From Bacilli bacterium (GTDB taxonomy: Bacteria > Bacillota_I > Bacilli_A > RF39 > UBA660): a stretch of DNA of 64,000 nucleotides. A model generated the notes under the pieces. It was not told the origin of the DNA. It saw only the letters and a list, made by a program, of their open reading frames with translations, and made no database searches. The stretch lies in assembly GCA_017541325.1 (NCBI GenBank), contig JAFXZI010000004.1:1-64000 (forward strand), given 5' to 3'. A program made the translations under genes and the position numbers. Positions 17,741 through 26,254 of this stretch are shown here, in pieces (the first letter of the stretch is position 1; each line of letters opens with the position of its first letter).

Positions 17741-18587
17741 TTTTCTTCACCATATATATTGTTTTCTTAAATAAGAAATTAGTATCATCTCCAATTAAAG
17801 ATGATATCTTATCAATATATTCCTTATCTTTAGTATCTATAAGTAAACATATATTTTTAGTTAATTCATATGCAGTATCTTCATCTATATAAAAATCGTT
17901 AAATACAATATAATCAATATTACTATTAGTAATTAAACTAGTACCATTCATTATCTTTTTATTGTAGAAAGATGTACCATGTACTCCTTCTTTTATTATA
18001 AAATTACTATCTTTATCATATACTTCTATTTCTTTAGATGGTTTAATATTATTACTCTTAAAATAATTTGTAAGTAAACTTCTTCTACTATCAGCCATTA
18101 CAGGATAACCAAAAGCAAAACTAATTAAACTCATATCTGTTTTTTCTTTTATTTCATTAATTTCATCAAGTGTTATTTCAGGAGCTAAATAAGCATAATT
18201 AACTCCCATAGATTTATAATAATTACATGTATTGTAATTAGTAACCATATGAGTTTGATTCCAAACTAAATCTACTTTTAATCCTAATTTTTTCTTTATA
18301 AATATAAGTCCTAAATCATAGAATAAAACACCTTTAATTTTTAGTTTATCTAATTCTTTTAAAGTACTTTCTACTTTTTCTAAATCATCATTAAACATAT
18401 TCTTATTCATACTTATAAAAATATCTATATTTGAATATTTTTTTATTATATTAGATATTTCATCTATAGATAATTCCAAATCATAGTTAATAGATAAGTC
18501 TTTCATTCCAAAAATAAATCCAGAACAACCTTGTTTAATATAATTATCTAATCTATCTAAGCTTTTAGGTACTACTAGTAATTTCAT
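17730..18587 (-). CDS. trhP1: U32 family protein, TrhP1/YrrN-like partner
   Basis: The 285-residue protein is a shorter U32-family member that lacks the Cys cluster of TrhP2. It shows the TIM-barrel-like opening (SLDRLDNYIKQGCSGFIFGM) and the conserved SFAFGYPVMADSRRSLLTNY region, where the arginines are retained although the metal-binding Cys are gone. The start has AGGTG at good spacing. With TrhP2 (11-nt overlap) it likely forms the tRNA U34 hydroxylation pair. Confidence 0.85.
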   Translation of the reverse strand: MKLLVVPKSLDRLDNYIKQGCSGFIFGMKDLSINYDLELSIDEISNIIKKYSNIDIFISMNKNMFNDDLEKVESTLKELDKLKIKGVLFYDLGLIFIKKKLGLKVDLVWNQTHMVTNYNTCNYYKSMGVNYAYLAPEITLDEINEIKEKTDMSLISFAFGYPVMADSRRSLLTNYFKSNNIKPSKEIEVYDKDSNFIIKEGVHGTSFYNKKIMNGTSLITNSNIDYIVFNDFYIDEDTAYELTKNICLLIDTKDKEYIDKISSLIGDDTNFLFKKTIYMVKKNEK

Positions 18588-18618
18588 AAGTTCACCTCGT
18601 AATTTATTTTAATACAAA

Positions 18619-18646
18619 CAAAAGATATATTCAAACGAATATATCT
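18619..18646 (-). terminator. Terminator after trmR
   Basis: A 10-bp perfect stem (AGATATATTC/GAATATATCT, 18623-18646, loop AAAC) followed by a moderate T-rich run on the minus strand. It overlaps the trmR stop and may reduce expression of trhP1. Confidence 0.6.
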
Positions 18647-19253
18647 AATCTATTCTAGGAGTTGAAATAGCAAGTCCATCTCCTATATCACTAAATTCTG
18701 TTTCATATTTATCATTTTCTTCTAGATAAGTTTTATATTCTTTAATCTTTCTAACTAATCCTCTAAGATTTCTATTCTTAATTTCTTCTTCAGGCATGTC
18801 TACATATCCATGAAACTTCATATTATCTGTAATAATAAATCCTTTATCTTCTAGATTAGTTGAAAATCTTTCAAAGAAATTAATATTTTGTCCTTTAGCA
18901 GCATCTATAAATATTAAATCAAATTTATCATCTAATTTAACATTTAAAGCATCATTAAATATACAAGTAATTCTATCTTCAAGATCAAACTTTTTAACAT
19001 TTTTTACTGCTTCCATGTATCTTTCTTCATCTCTTTCAATTGTTACTACTTTAAGTTTCGGATTAACAAGTGCCATAGATATAGCAGAAAATCCAACCGC
19101 AGTACCAATCTCTAAAACAGTATTTATTTTATTTTTTAGGATAAAGGTTGTTAAATAATCAATTCCTTTATCCGACATTATCGGGATGCCATCTTCTTTA
19201 GCTTTTTTCTTTAACTCTCTTAATAATTTATTTGCTTCTACCATTCGAACCAT
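18645..19253 (-). CDS. trmR: tRNA 5-hydroxyuridine O-methyltransferase (TrmR/YrrM-like)
   Basis: The 202-residue class I SAM methyltransferase shows motif I VLEIGTAVGFSAI, an acidic VTIERDEERY and DLIFIDAAKGQN, all of the O-methyltransferase family 3 type. In B. subtilis TrmR converts ho5U34 to mo5U34 in tRNA, the step after TrhP1/P2, whose genes lie directly downstream here. The start could be the ATG at 19253 or at 19244; AAGGA is too close to the first and somewhat far from the second. It overlaps mltG by 16 nt. Confidence 0.88.
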   Translation of the reverse strand: MVRMVEANKLLRELKKKAKEDGIPIMSDKGIDYLTTFILKNKINTVLEIGTAVGFSAISMALVNPKLKVVTIERDEERYMEAVKNVKKFDLEDRITCIFNDALNVKLDDKFDLIFIDAAKGQNINFFERFSTNLEDKGFIITDNMKFHGYVDMPEEEIKNRNLRGLVRKIKEYKTYLEENDKYETEFSDIGDGLAISTPRID

Positions 19254-20317
19254 TTTCCTTCTTGCTTTAGTTTTTTTATAGTAGCATCTTGTTCAGCATA
19301 TGTCTTACTAAAGTATACTTTTCTATTCTTATCAGATACAAAATATAGATAATCTGATTTTTGTGGGAAAAGTACAGCTTTTATAGATGCTTCACTAGGA
19401 TTAGAGACAGGTCCAACAGGAAGTTTTCCAGCCATACTAGCAGTACGAGTATTATAAGGATTTTCTAAATTGTACTCTGTTGTTGTTAAATCTCTTGAAC
19501 TCATTTCTACTTTATTAGCATAGTATGAAGTAACATCACTACCTAAAGACATTTTACGATTAAGTCTGTTATAGAATACAGATGCAATTCCTGCTCTATC
19601 ACTATCAGTTACTCCTTCAAGTTCTACCATAGATGCTAAAGTAAGAATTTGATGAGGAGTATAATTACTTCCCTCTATTTCTTTTTTATATTTATCTAGT
19701 ATTTTTCCTTTCTCATCTAAAAGTTTTTTAAAGATTTCTTTCACTGTTACATCTTTATTTTTAAAATTATAAGTATCACAGTTTAAATATCCTTCTAAAG
19801 AATAATATATATTACTATTTTTAATCTCTTCTGTTATAAACCAGTAATCTTTAATCAAAGAATCTATATATGATTCATCTTTTAATAAGTTATATACATC
19901 TTCTTCAGTATTATTAGTGTTTTTTGCAATTATAGATGCAATCTTACGCATATTAATACCCTCATTAAAAGTTATTTTTATTTCTTCTGGATTATAAGTA
20001 TTACCTTCTTTTAATACTTCAACTATACTTTCTAATTTCATACTTTTCTTAAGTTTATAAGTTCCAGCTTTTAAATCATTAACTTTATAAATATAACAAT
20101 ATACTCTAAATATATTCTTACTATGAATAAGATCCTTTTCCTTAAGAATACTACCTATTTCTGTTGTACTTGCACCATTAGGTATTACAACTTCAATTTC
20201 TTCATTACTCTTTTTATCTACTGGTGAAATACTGTAGTTATAAAAAGTACAAACTCCAATAACCATAATTAGTAGAGAAAAGAATAAAATCATCATTATA
20301 TTTCTAAGCAGTTTCAT
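19238..20317 (-). CDS. mltG: Endolytic murein transglycosylase MltG
   Basis: The 359-residue protein has an N-terminal membrane helix (about 7-27), a LysM-like segment (residues about 40-110, ending GTYKLKKSMKLESIVEVL), and the YceG catalytic domain with LTLASMVELEGV, where the Glu is the catalytic residue, followed by SVFYNRLN and LPVGPVSNPS. It cuts nascent glycan strands and so helps terminate peptidoglycan chains. Position between yrzB and trmR is the same as in Bacillus. Confidence 0.93.
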   Translation of the reverse strand: MKLLRNIMMILFFSLLIMVIGVCTFYNYSISPVDKKSNEEIEVVIPNGASTTEIGSILKEKDLIHSKNIFRVYCYIYKVNDLKAGTYKLKKSMKLESIVEVLKEGNTYNPEEIKITFNEGINMRKIASIIAKNTNNTEEDVYNLLKDESYIDSLIKDYWFITEEIKNSNIYYSLEGYLNCDTYNFKNKDVTVKEIFKKLLDEKGKILDKYKKEIEGSNYTPHQILTLASMVELEGVTDSDRAGIASVFYNRLNRKMSLGSDVTSYYANKVEMSSRDLTTTEYNLENPYNTRTASMAGKLPVGPVSNPSEASIKAVLFPQKSDYLYFVSDKNRKVYFSKTYAEQDATIKKLKQEGKWFEW

Positions 20318-20328
20318 TAGAACAAATA

Positions 20329-20348
20329 ACGAGCAAATTATTGCTCGT
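20329..20348 (-). terminator. Hairpin between yrzB and mltG
   Basis: An 8-bp perfect stem (ACGAGCAA/TTGCTCGT, loop ATTA) followed by a T-rich stretch on the minus strand. It overlaps the yrzB stop and probably only attenuates mltG, since mltG starts 11 bp later. Confidence 0.55.
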
Positions 20349-20643
20349 CTTCTCCTTCATTAGCTTCAGATGTTTTCTTCTTAATTTCTTCTTGTAATGT
20401 ATTAAGTATAGTTTCAATAATCTTCCATTCTTGTTCAGTTTCAATTGGATCCAATTTTGGATTTTCCATTTTAGGATCATAGATTGATGCAAACACTTGA
20501 ATGTTTCCTGCTTCATCTTTACTATTATCAGTATATACTATATAACTTTTCTTTGTTTCTTCAGAATCAAATGTAAAAAGTATATCGCAAACTATTTCTT
20601 TTCCTTCATCATTAATTACTTTAAAAGTATTATTATTTTCCAT
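20338..20643 (-). CDS. DUF1292 family protein (YrzB-like)
   Basis: The 101-residue acidic protein contains FKVINDEGKEI, YIVYTDNS and the C-terminal EWKIIETILNTLQEE, the DUF1292 pattern. No catalytic motif is seen; family function is unknown. Its position, 1 bp after ruvX and before mltG, is conserved in Bacilli, which supports the call more than the motifs alone. Confidence 0.85.
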   Translation of the reverse strand: MENNNTFKVINDEGKEIVCDILFTFDSEETKKSYIVYTDNSKDEAGNIQVFASIYDPKMENPKLDPIETEQEWKIIETILNTLQEEIKKKTSEANEGEDEQ

Positions 20644-20644
20644 A

Positions 20645-21064
20645 TTATTTTTCCTTTCTTTTATCTAAATATGACTGTAGTATTATTGATGCAGCCATAC
20701 TATCTATTACTTTTTTCCTTTTTTTTCTAGAAGTATCATTACTAATAAGTATATTTTCTGCTTCCTTTGTAGTAAGTCTTTCATCTTCAAGAATAACAGG
20801 AATTGATAAAACTTCCTCTAGTTTTTCTTTAAATTCGATTGATAACTCTCCTTTAAAACCGATACTGTTGTTCATATTCTTTGGTAGTCCTAAAACAATT
20901 CCTTCCACTTGATACTCATCAACAACTTTTAGAACTTCATCAACTAGTTTATCATATTCTTCATTATGCCTAACAATTTTTAATGAAGTTGCGATTAATC
21001 CGGTTTTATCACTAAGAGCCATTCCTAAAGTCTTACTACCTAAGTCAAGTCCTAAATAACGCAT
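20645..21064 (-). CDS. ruvX: Holliday junction resolvase-like protein RuvX (YqgF)
   Basis: The 139-residue protein starts [19 protein letters not shown], the RNase H-like first Asp motif of YqgF proteins, with LPKNMNNSIG and the DERLTTKEAE motif giving further acidic residues. The family acts in rRNA 3'-end processing and may resolve DNA junctions. Its ATG overlaps the ireB stop (TAATG), and yrzB starts 1 bp after its stop. Confidence 0.93.
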   Translation of the reverse strand: MRYLGLDLGSKTLGMALSDKTGLIATSLKIVRHNEEYDKLVDEVLKVVDEYQVEGIVLGLPKNMNNSIGFKGELSIEFKEKLEEVLSIPVILEDERLTTKEAENILISNDTSRKKRKKVIDSMAASIILQSYLDKRKEK

Positions 21065-21312
21065 TATTTATTTAAATACCCCTTAAGTAATACTTCTAAT
21101 ATTTTATTTCTTTCAAGTTTAGATATCTTCTTACGAGCATCCTTATATGAAGAAATATATCCTGGATCTCCTGACATAATATAACCAATCATTTGATTAA
21201 TTGGATTATATCCTCTTTCAACTAATGCATCATATACTTCTTCTAGAGTTTCTTTGACTAATTTGTCATCAAACTCTTCAACGCTATACACAGTTGTAGT
21301 TTCTTCAGCCAT
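21064..21312 (-). CDS. ireB: IreB family regulatory phosphoprotein (DUF965/YrzL)
   Basis: The 82-residue protein matches IreB closely: a Thr-rich N-terminus ([12 protein letters not shown]), [18 protein letters not shown], and [16 protein letters not shown]. In Enterococcus, IreB is phosphorylated by the Ser/Thr kinase IreK and affects cephalosporin resistance. It heads the operon with ruvX, and has an AGGTG ribosome-binding site. Confidence 0.92.
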   Translation of the reverse strand: MAEETTTVYSVEEFDDKLVKETLEEVYDALVERGYNPINQMIGYIMSGDPGYISSYKDARKKISKLERNKILEVLLKGYLNK

Positions 21313-21366
21313 AAAATCACCTCAATTATAACTTAATTCTATCATTTTTTTATATACTTATCAATA

Positions 21367-22503
21367 TTAAAAACTATGTTGCATCATCAAATACCATAAA
21401 AATATTAGAACTATAGTCCCTATTATTACACCATTAATTTGGTCTCTTAAATTATCTTTATATTTAACTCCTAAAGCCATAGTAACTAAAAATCCACCAA
21501 CAAGTCCTCCTATATGAGCAAATACATCAATTTCAGGAATTGCAAAACCTATAGCTAAATTAAAGAAAAGTAATGGCATTATTTGAGTACGTATAACTTG
21601 TCCTAAATAAATACGATAGTAATATCCAAAACATAAAATTGATCCAATTAATCCAAATATAGCACCAGAAGCACCTACTCCCATAACTACTCCAGAATTA
21701 ATTGCAAGACTCATTAAGGAACCAAAAATTCCACTTCCTAAATAAACTAATATATATTTTGTTTTTCCAAGGAAACTTTCAAGTTGTTTTCCTAAAATAT
21801 ATAAAGCATACATATTAAATGCTAAGTGAATAATACCAGCATGTAAAAACATTCCTGTAAAAATACGATAATATTCTTGATACTTTATTACTCCTAAATT
21901 ATATACAGAATAATTCAATGTAATATCTTCATGTAAATATTGTAATAAAAATACTATTATATTTATAGCAATTAAAGCATACGTTACAACAGGAGTCTTC
22001 ATCATAAATATATCATTTGCTTTATCAGCTTCTTGTCTATTCTTTTTATTTATATCAGAAGTAATTTTTACAAATAAACGAACTCCTTCTTCAGTAAACT
22101 TTAATTTTTTACCAATGTCAGGAAATACTTCTTTTACAAATTTATATTTCTTAATATCTTCCGCTTCCTCTAAGAATACAGAATCTATTCCTTTTTCTTT
22201 TTCTAAATGTACATTTTCACCTAAATCAGTAAAAATACTAAGAACCTTTATATCAAAAGTAAAAGTTTTTCTTTTAATCTTTTTAACTACTCTTCTAGTT
22301 TTAAAAGTATCATATTCTAATTGTTCATCATTATGTACATGGTTAGATACAATTCTAATTATTTCATAATCTTTATCCAAATTTTCTAACCAAATCTCGT
22401 TATCAGCACCTTGAAGAATAATTGGATTATAATTTTGTTCTGTAATAAAATAATGCAAAAGTTTCATAACTATTTCGTTTTTCTTATCCATTGATAGATC
22501 CAT
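21367..22503 (-). CDS. Rhomboid family intramembrane serine protease
   Basis: The 378-residue protein has a cytoplasmic N-terminal domain (about 1-165) like that of B. subtilis YqgP/GluP, then at least six membrane helices. The catalytic Ser lies in VGASGAIFG and the partner His in VFAHIGGLVGG; the HLAFNMYAL loop has the family's Asn. It cuts membrane proteins within the bilayer and may serve in membrane protein quality control. The start has AAGGAGG. Confidence 0.92.
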   Translation of the reverse strand: MDLSMDKKNEIVMKLLHYFITEQNYNPIILQGADNEIWLENLDKDYEIIRIVSNHVHNDEQLEYDTFKTRRVVKKIKRKTFTFDIKVLSIFTDLGENVHLEKEKGIDSVFLEEAEDIKKYKFVKEVFPDIGKKLKFTEEGVRLFVKITSDINKKNRQEADKANDIFMMKTPVVTYALIAINIIVFLLQYLHEDITLNYSVYNLGVIKYQEYYRIFTGMFLHAGIIHLAFNMYALYILGKQLESFLGKTKYILVYLGSGIFGSLMSLAINSGVVMGVGASGAIFGLIGSILCFGYYYRIYLGQVIRTQIMPLLFFNLAIGFAIPEIDVFAHIGGLVGGFLVTMALGVKYKDNLRDQINGVIIGTIVLIFLWYLMMQHSF

Positions 22504-22548
22504 ACTATTCCTCCTTCAAACATCTATATTATATATCAAATAAAATAA

Positions 22549-23424
22549 TTACTCTACTGTTTTTAAATAATTACTAAACTCTTCTGGAACATCACACTCT
22601 AAATATATTTCTTTTTTTAGTATTGGATGAATAAACCTAATACTTTTTGAATGAAGAAATTGTCCAAAAGAAGTACAGTTTTTTCTCTTTCCATAAATTG
22701 GATCATTATATATTGGGTAACCAATATAATTCATATGAACTCTTATTTGATGAGTTCTACCAGTTTCTAACTTACACTCTATTAAAGTTTGATTAGAAAA
22801 TCTTTTAAGTACTCTAAAATGAGTAATCGCATCTTTACTATTAATATCAGTAACAATCATTTTTTCTCTATTATTAGGATCTCTTCCAATAGGAGCATCA
22901 ATTGTTCCAGTTTCATGCATAATCACCCCATCAACAAGAGCAACATAGATACGTTCTACTTCCTTATTCTTAATCATTTCAGAAAGTAATTCATGAGTTT
23001 TATCATCTTTCGCAACAACCATAAGTCCACTAGTATCTTTATCTATTCTATGAACTATTCCTGGACGCATATTGTCTAATCCAGATAAATTGTATCTACC
23101 TATTAACGCATTAACTAAAGTACCTTTATAATTTCCTGGAGCTGGATGAACTACCATTCCGCTAGGTTTATTAATGACTAATAAGTAATCATCTTCATAT
23201 CTAATATCAAGAGGAATATCCTCTCCCTCAATAGTAATTGTATAATCTAAGTCAGATAATACTTCTATTTCATCATCTAATTTAGTTTTATAACTATTAT
23301 TAATTGGATTTCCATTTACAAGAATTTTATTATCTTTTATTAGTTTTTGAACTTTACTACGACTAAGATCAAGTTCTTCACTTAAATATATATCTATTCT
23401 TATATTATCTTTGTTACATATCAT
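22549..23424 (-). CDS. RluD-type pseudouridine synthase (YlyB-like)
   Basis: The 291-residue protein has an N-terminal S4 RNA-binding domain (about 10-70: SRSKVQKLIKDNKILVNG) and a RluA/RluD catalytic domain with the conserved HRIDKDTSGLMVVAK, whose Asp is catalytic, then ETGRTHQIRVH. It converts uridines to pseudouridine in 23S rRNA. It overlaps lspA by 4 nt, the same pairing as lspA-ylyB in Bacillus. Confidence 0.93.
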   Translation of the reverse strand: MICNKDNIRIDIYLSEELDLSRSKVQKLIKDNKILVNGNPINNSYKTKLDDEIEVLSDLDYTITIEGEDIPLDIRYEDDYLLVINKPSGMVVHPAPGNYKGTLVNALIGRYNLSGLDNMRPGIVHRIDKDTSGLMVVAKDDKTHELLSEMIKNKEVERIYVALVDGVIMHETGTIDAPIGRDPNNREKMIVTDINSKDAITHFRVLKRFSNQTLIECKLETGRTHQIRVHMNYIGYPIYNDPIYGKRKNCTSFGQFLHSKSIRFIHPILKKEIYLECDVPEEFSNYLKTVE

Positions 23425-23903
23425 AGACCTTCACCCCTAGCTATATCTATTAAACATAATAGCACACCTACTACTATAAAAATATCAGCAAAATTAAATA
23501 CTGGATAATCATATGAAAAAATATAGAAATTTAAAAAATCAGTAACATATCCAAAAAATAATCTATCTATTAGATTACCTAATATACCCGCAAAAAGCAT
23601 TCCATAATATATTGTTTTTAGATTATTTAATTTTTCTTTCATAGCATACTTGAATAATATTAAAAATATTAAAATACTTATAAAAGATAAGAATATAGTA
23701 TTTCCAGAAAAATTACCCCAAGCTGCACCAGAATTTTCTACATTTGAAATATAAAAAAACTTATCTATTATAACTTGTCCCTTTCCATAAATACTTTTTA
23801 AACAAGAAAAAGGGTAATTATTTCTTATAAACAATTTAGATAATTGATCAAATTGTAATAAAAACAAACTTATCATTAATAATAATTTATACTTTTTTTT
23901 CAT
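23421..23903 (-). CDS. lspA: Lipoprotein signal peptidase (signal peptidase II)
   Basis: The 160-residue protein has four membrane helices and the family boxes FDQLSKLFI, NSGAAWGNF, GILGNLIDRL (first catalytic Asp) and FNFADIFI (second catalytic Asp). It removes the signal peptide of diacylglyceryl-modified prolipoproteins. It precedes the pseudouridine synthase with a 4-nt overlap. Confidence 0.95.
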   Translation of the reverse strand: MKKKYKLLLMISLFLLQFDQLSKLFIRNNYPFSCLKSIYGKGQVIIDKFFYISNVENSGAAWGNFSGNTIFLSFISILIFLILFKYAMKEKLNNLKTIYYGMLFAGILGNLIDRLFFGYVTDFLNFYIFSYDYPVFNFADIFIVVGVLLCLIDIARGEGL

Positions 23904-23957
23904 ATATTATCCCTCTTTCAAATATTATCATAAAAAGGATTTTTTATCTATTATTAT

Positions 23958-23986
23958 TTGACTAAATAAAAAAAATATGTTATTGT
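23958..23986 (+). promoter_or_regulatory. Promoter of rpmB
   Basis: TTGACT (23958-23963), a 17-bp spacer and TATTGT (23981-23986) with an upstream TG, on the plus strand. Confidence 0.6.
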
Positions 23987-24027
23987 TAGTTAGCAAATGC
24001 AGATTTAGGAAAAGGAGGGAACTAAAG

Positions 24028-24204
24028 ATGGCTAAAAATATTACTAATAGAAAACCAAATGTAAAAAATATTCGTTCTCACGCTTTAAACGCTACTAAGA
24101 AAAAACAAAAACTTAATTTAATCGTTGTAAAAGATATAAATGGTAAAAAATTCAGAGTTAGCGCTAAAGAATTAAGAAGCTTAAAGAAAGACCAAGAAGT
24201 ATAA
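24028..24204 (+). CDS. rpmB: 50S ribosomal protein L28
   Basis: The 58-residue basic protein has the L28 features NIRSHALNATKKKQKLNL and KFRVSAKELRSLK. It lacks the N-terminal Cys pair found in zinc-binding L28 forms. I start it at the ATG at 24028 because AAAGGAGGG lies about 8 nt upstream; the frame is open 17 codons further but those codons carry the promoter. It stands alone, with its own promoter and terminator. Confidence 0.92.
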   Translation: MAKNITNRKPNVKNIRSHALNATKKKQKLNLIVVKDINGKKFRVSAKELRSLKKDQEV

Positions 24205-24206
24205 AT

Positions 24207-24232
24207 AATTAGATCGATGATCTAATTTTTTT
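24207..24232 (+). terminator. Terminator of rpmB
   Basis: A 9-bp perfect stem (AATTAGATC/GATCTAATT, loop GAT) followed by seven T. Confidence 0.88.
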
Positions 24233-24245
24233 ATGCACAAAAAAA

Positions 24246-24279
24246 GAGGATAACTAATCCTCGTTTTTTAATTCTAATT
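24246..24279. repeat. 34-bp direct repeat, copy 1 (contains a terminator hairpin)
   Basis: This stretch is identical over 34 bp to 25291-25324. It includes the hairpin GAGGAT/ATCCTC and a T6 run. This copy follows the YbjQ-family gene's stop; the other copy is the end of divIVA. Confidence 0.9.
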
Positions 24280-24562
24280 AATGAAGTCTTACTGCAGTTC
24301 CGTATGCAAATATTTCTATAACCTGCTTTGATCCGACAAATCCAGGTGCAGTTGCATTTCTATATTCAAATTGACAATTAATAACCGCTTGTCCTCCCAA
24401 TTCATTTGCTTTTGATCTTAATGTTTCTTTAACTTTATTGAAAGCTTTATTTGGGTCTGCACCATTAAAAAAACTTTCTTTGCAAGAATCAACCGCAAAT
24501 ATTGTATCAATTACCTCATATTCTTCTTGAATATCTCCTGTAGTTATTAAAATATTGTTCAT
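24278..24562 (-). CDS. YbjQ/UPF0145 family protein
   Basis: The 94-residue protein has ILITTGDIQEEYEVIDTIFAV at the start, then GGQAVINCQFEYR and a C-terminal EIFAYGTAVRL, the pattern of the YbjQ (DUF74, putative heavy-metal-binding, pentameric) family. Function is unknown. It lies in a two-gene segment bounded by a 34-bp direct repeat. Confidence 0.8.
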   Translation of the reverse strand: MNNILITTGDIQEEYEVIDTIFAVDSCKESFFNGADPNKAFNKVKETLRSKANELGGQAVINCQFEYRNATAPGFVGSKQVIEIFAYGTAVRLH

Positions 24563-24635
24563 TTTATACCTCCTATATAATACTATTATATCATTTTTTA
24601 TTATTATGTTATAATATTAGTGGAGTGATAGAAAT

Positions 24636-25286
24636 ATGGTAAAATTAGTAGCTGCTAAATGTCCAAGTTGTGGTGCAGCATTAAAACTTAAAAAATCAGA
24701 CGAAAAAGTAGAATGTGAATATTGTCATCAAACAATTATTGTAGATGATGCAATTGCATGTTATAAATTAAAGATTAGTGGTAATGTTAGTGTTGATGGA
24801 ATATCAACTAATTCTGAACTGATAAAAAATGCAAATGACTTATTAGAAATGAATGAATTTTTAAAGGCAAAAAAGAAGTTTTTAGAATATAGTGAGAAAA
24901 ATCCAACCGATTATCAAGGTTGGCTTGGATTATTAAAATGTAGAACAAGAAATTTCACTATTAGAGATAATAATGCCTTATTTGAAAATGATATAAATAA
25001 ATACTATGATAATTATATGAAGACCGCTCCAAACGATATTAAAGATGAAAACAATAAGATTATTGAAGAGTATATGAATCCTAATTCAAAAACCGACAAC
25101 ACAGATACAAACAGCGATATATTGAAAAACAAATGGGTATGGGTAATTATGTGGATACTTTGCTTCCCAATTCCATCAACAATATTATTGATGAAAAATG
25201 AAAAAATGAACAATATAATTAAATACTCTTTAATTGGTGCTGCATGGATGTTTTATATATTATTTATGACTTATTCACAAACATAA
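24636..25286 (+). CDS. Zinc-ribbon and membrane protein of unknown function
   Basis: The 216-residue protein starts with a zinc ribbon (AAKCPSCGAALKL...CEYCHQ, four Cys in residues 9-33). A helical region with a TPR-like unit follows (about 65-130, NPTDYQGWLGLLKCR). Two membrane helices (about 167-183 and 192-212) end it. Related zinc-ribbon membrane proteins occur elsewhere in this window. Its transcript ends at the hairpin in the second repeat copy, inside the end of divIVA. Confidence 0.75.
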   Translation: MVKLVAAKCPSCGAALKLKKSDEKVECEYCHQTIIVDDAIACYKLKISGNVSVDGISTNSELIKNANDLLEMNEFLKAKKKFLEYSEKNPTDYQGWLGLLKCRTRNFTIRDNNALFENDINKYYDNYMKTAPNDIKDENNKIIEEYMNPNSKTDNTDTNSDILKNKWVWVIMWILCFPIPSTILLMKNEKMNNIIKYSLIGAAWMFYILFMTYSQT

Positions 25287-25290
25287 AAAC

Positions 25291-25324
25291 GAGGATAACT
25301 AATCCTCGTTTTTTAATTCTAATT
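25291..25324. repeat. 34-bp direct repeat, copy 2 (end of divIVA)
   Basis: Identical to 24246-24279. Here the sequence encodes the last residues and stop of divIVA on the minus strand, and also serves as the terminator hairpin for the convergent plus-strand gene. Confidence 0.9.
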
Positions 25325-25748
25325 CATCTATGTCATCAATAACAGATTGTTGTTGATCTACTATTAATTTTAACTTTCTTTTAAATACTACAATATTTCT
25401 TTCCAACATATCTGCTCGTGCTTCTATTTTATCCGCTCTAAGTAGTGCATCATTAACAATATGAGATGCATTTCTTTTTGCATCCATTACAATAAGTTTA
25501 GATTCTTCAATTGCATTTTTCTTTATATCACTACTTGCTTTCTCTGCATTTAACAAAGCACTTTTTAATGTTTCTTCTATTACTTTATAATGATCTAGTT
25601 CTTTTTTTAAAGACTTAATTTCTTCTTGTTGTGTTTTAACTCTATTGATAACAGCTTCTGTTTGAACGATGACATTATCAATAAATTTATTGACTTCTTC
25701 TCTATTATATCCATTTTCTTCATAAGTAAACTTATCCACTGTTATCAC
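25299..25748 (-). CDS. divIVA: DivIVA family division/polarity protein
   Basis: The 149-residue protein begins MITVDKFTYEENGYNREEVNKFID, the short DivIVA N-terminal motif that marks membrane curvature, and is otherwise a coiled coil (about 28-140) rich in Glu, Lys and Ala. It follows sepF by 27 bp, as in the Bacillus division cluster. At 149 residues it is on the short side for the family. Confidence 0.88.
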   Translation of the reverse strand: MITVDKFTYEENGYNREEVNKFIDNVIVQTEAVINRVKTQQEEIKSLKKELDHYKVIEETLKSALLNAEKASSDIKKNAIEESKLIVMDAKRNASHIVNDALLRADKIEARADMLERNIVVFKRKLKLIVDQQQSVIDDIDELELKNED

Positions 25749-25775
25749 CTCTTCTCACAACAAAAATAAGTTTAA

Positions 25776-26192
25776 CTACCAATCAAAGTCATCGTCATTA
25801 TTCTTATTTTTCCCAGGTTTTGCATTGTTGTCTTCTTCACCTATTACACCATCAGTTTGAACAGTGCTTGGAGTACATAAGAAAATTCCTCCACCTAGTT
25901 TTTGAAGACCTCCGTCAATCGCATATAAAGTACCGCTTAAAAAGTCAACGATTCTCTTAGCTTGTTCTGGAGTAACTCTTTTTAAATTAACTACTACAGA
26001 ATTGTTTCTTTTTAAATAATCAGCAATGTCTTGCGATTCTGAAAAAGCACGAGGTTCAAGTAAAATAATCTTATTACCTTCTTCGCCTCCTGTATATAAT
26101 CCTCCATCAGTTTCTATTTCTCTTGTATTATCGATATCTCCTCCATCAATATCGGTTTTAGTAAATTTTCCTATAAAATCGTTAAGTCCCAT
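25776..26192 (-). CDS. sepF: Cell division protein SepF
   Basis: The 138-residue protein has the SepF core: IILLEPRAFSESQDIADYL, VVVNLKRVTPEQAKRIVDFLSG and IGGGIFLCTP-like GGGIFLCTPSTV. SepF binds the membrane and bundles FtsZ filaments. The N-terminal amphipathic helix (MGLNDFIGKF) is kept. An extended -10 box (TATAAT at 26223-26218 on the minus strand) lies upstream. Confidence 0.92.
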   Translation of the reverse strand: MGLNDFIGKFTKTDIDGGDIDNTREIETDGGLYTGGEEGNKIILLEPRAFSESQDIADYLKRNNSVVVNLKRVTPEQAKRIVDFLSGTLYAIDGGLQKLGGGIFLCTPSTVQTDGVIGEEDNNAKPGKNKNNDDDFDW

Positions 26193-26254
26193 ATGTTTTC
26201 CTCCATATTCTAATTTGATTATATCATATCACTTTTTTATTTAAAAGTATATTT

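Noticed and set aside
20304-20516. A second minus-strand ORF overlapping yrzB
   Set aside because: It lies in another frame of a well-supported conserved gene and has Lys/Leu-rich composition expected of a shadow.
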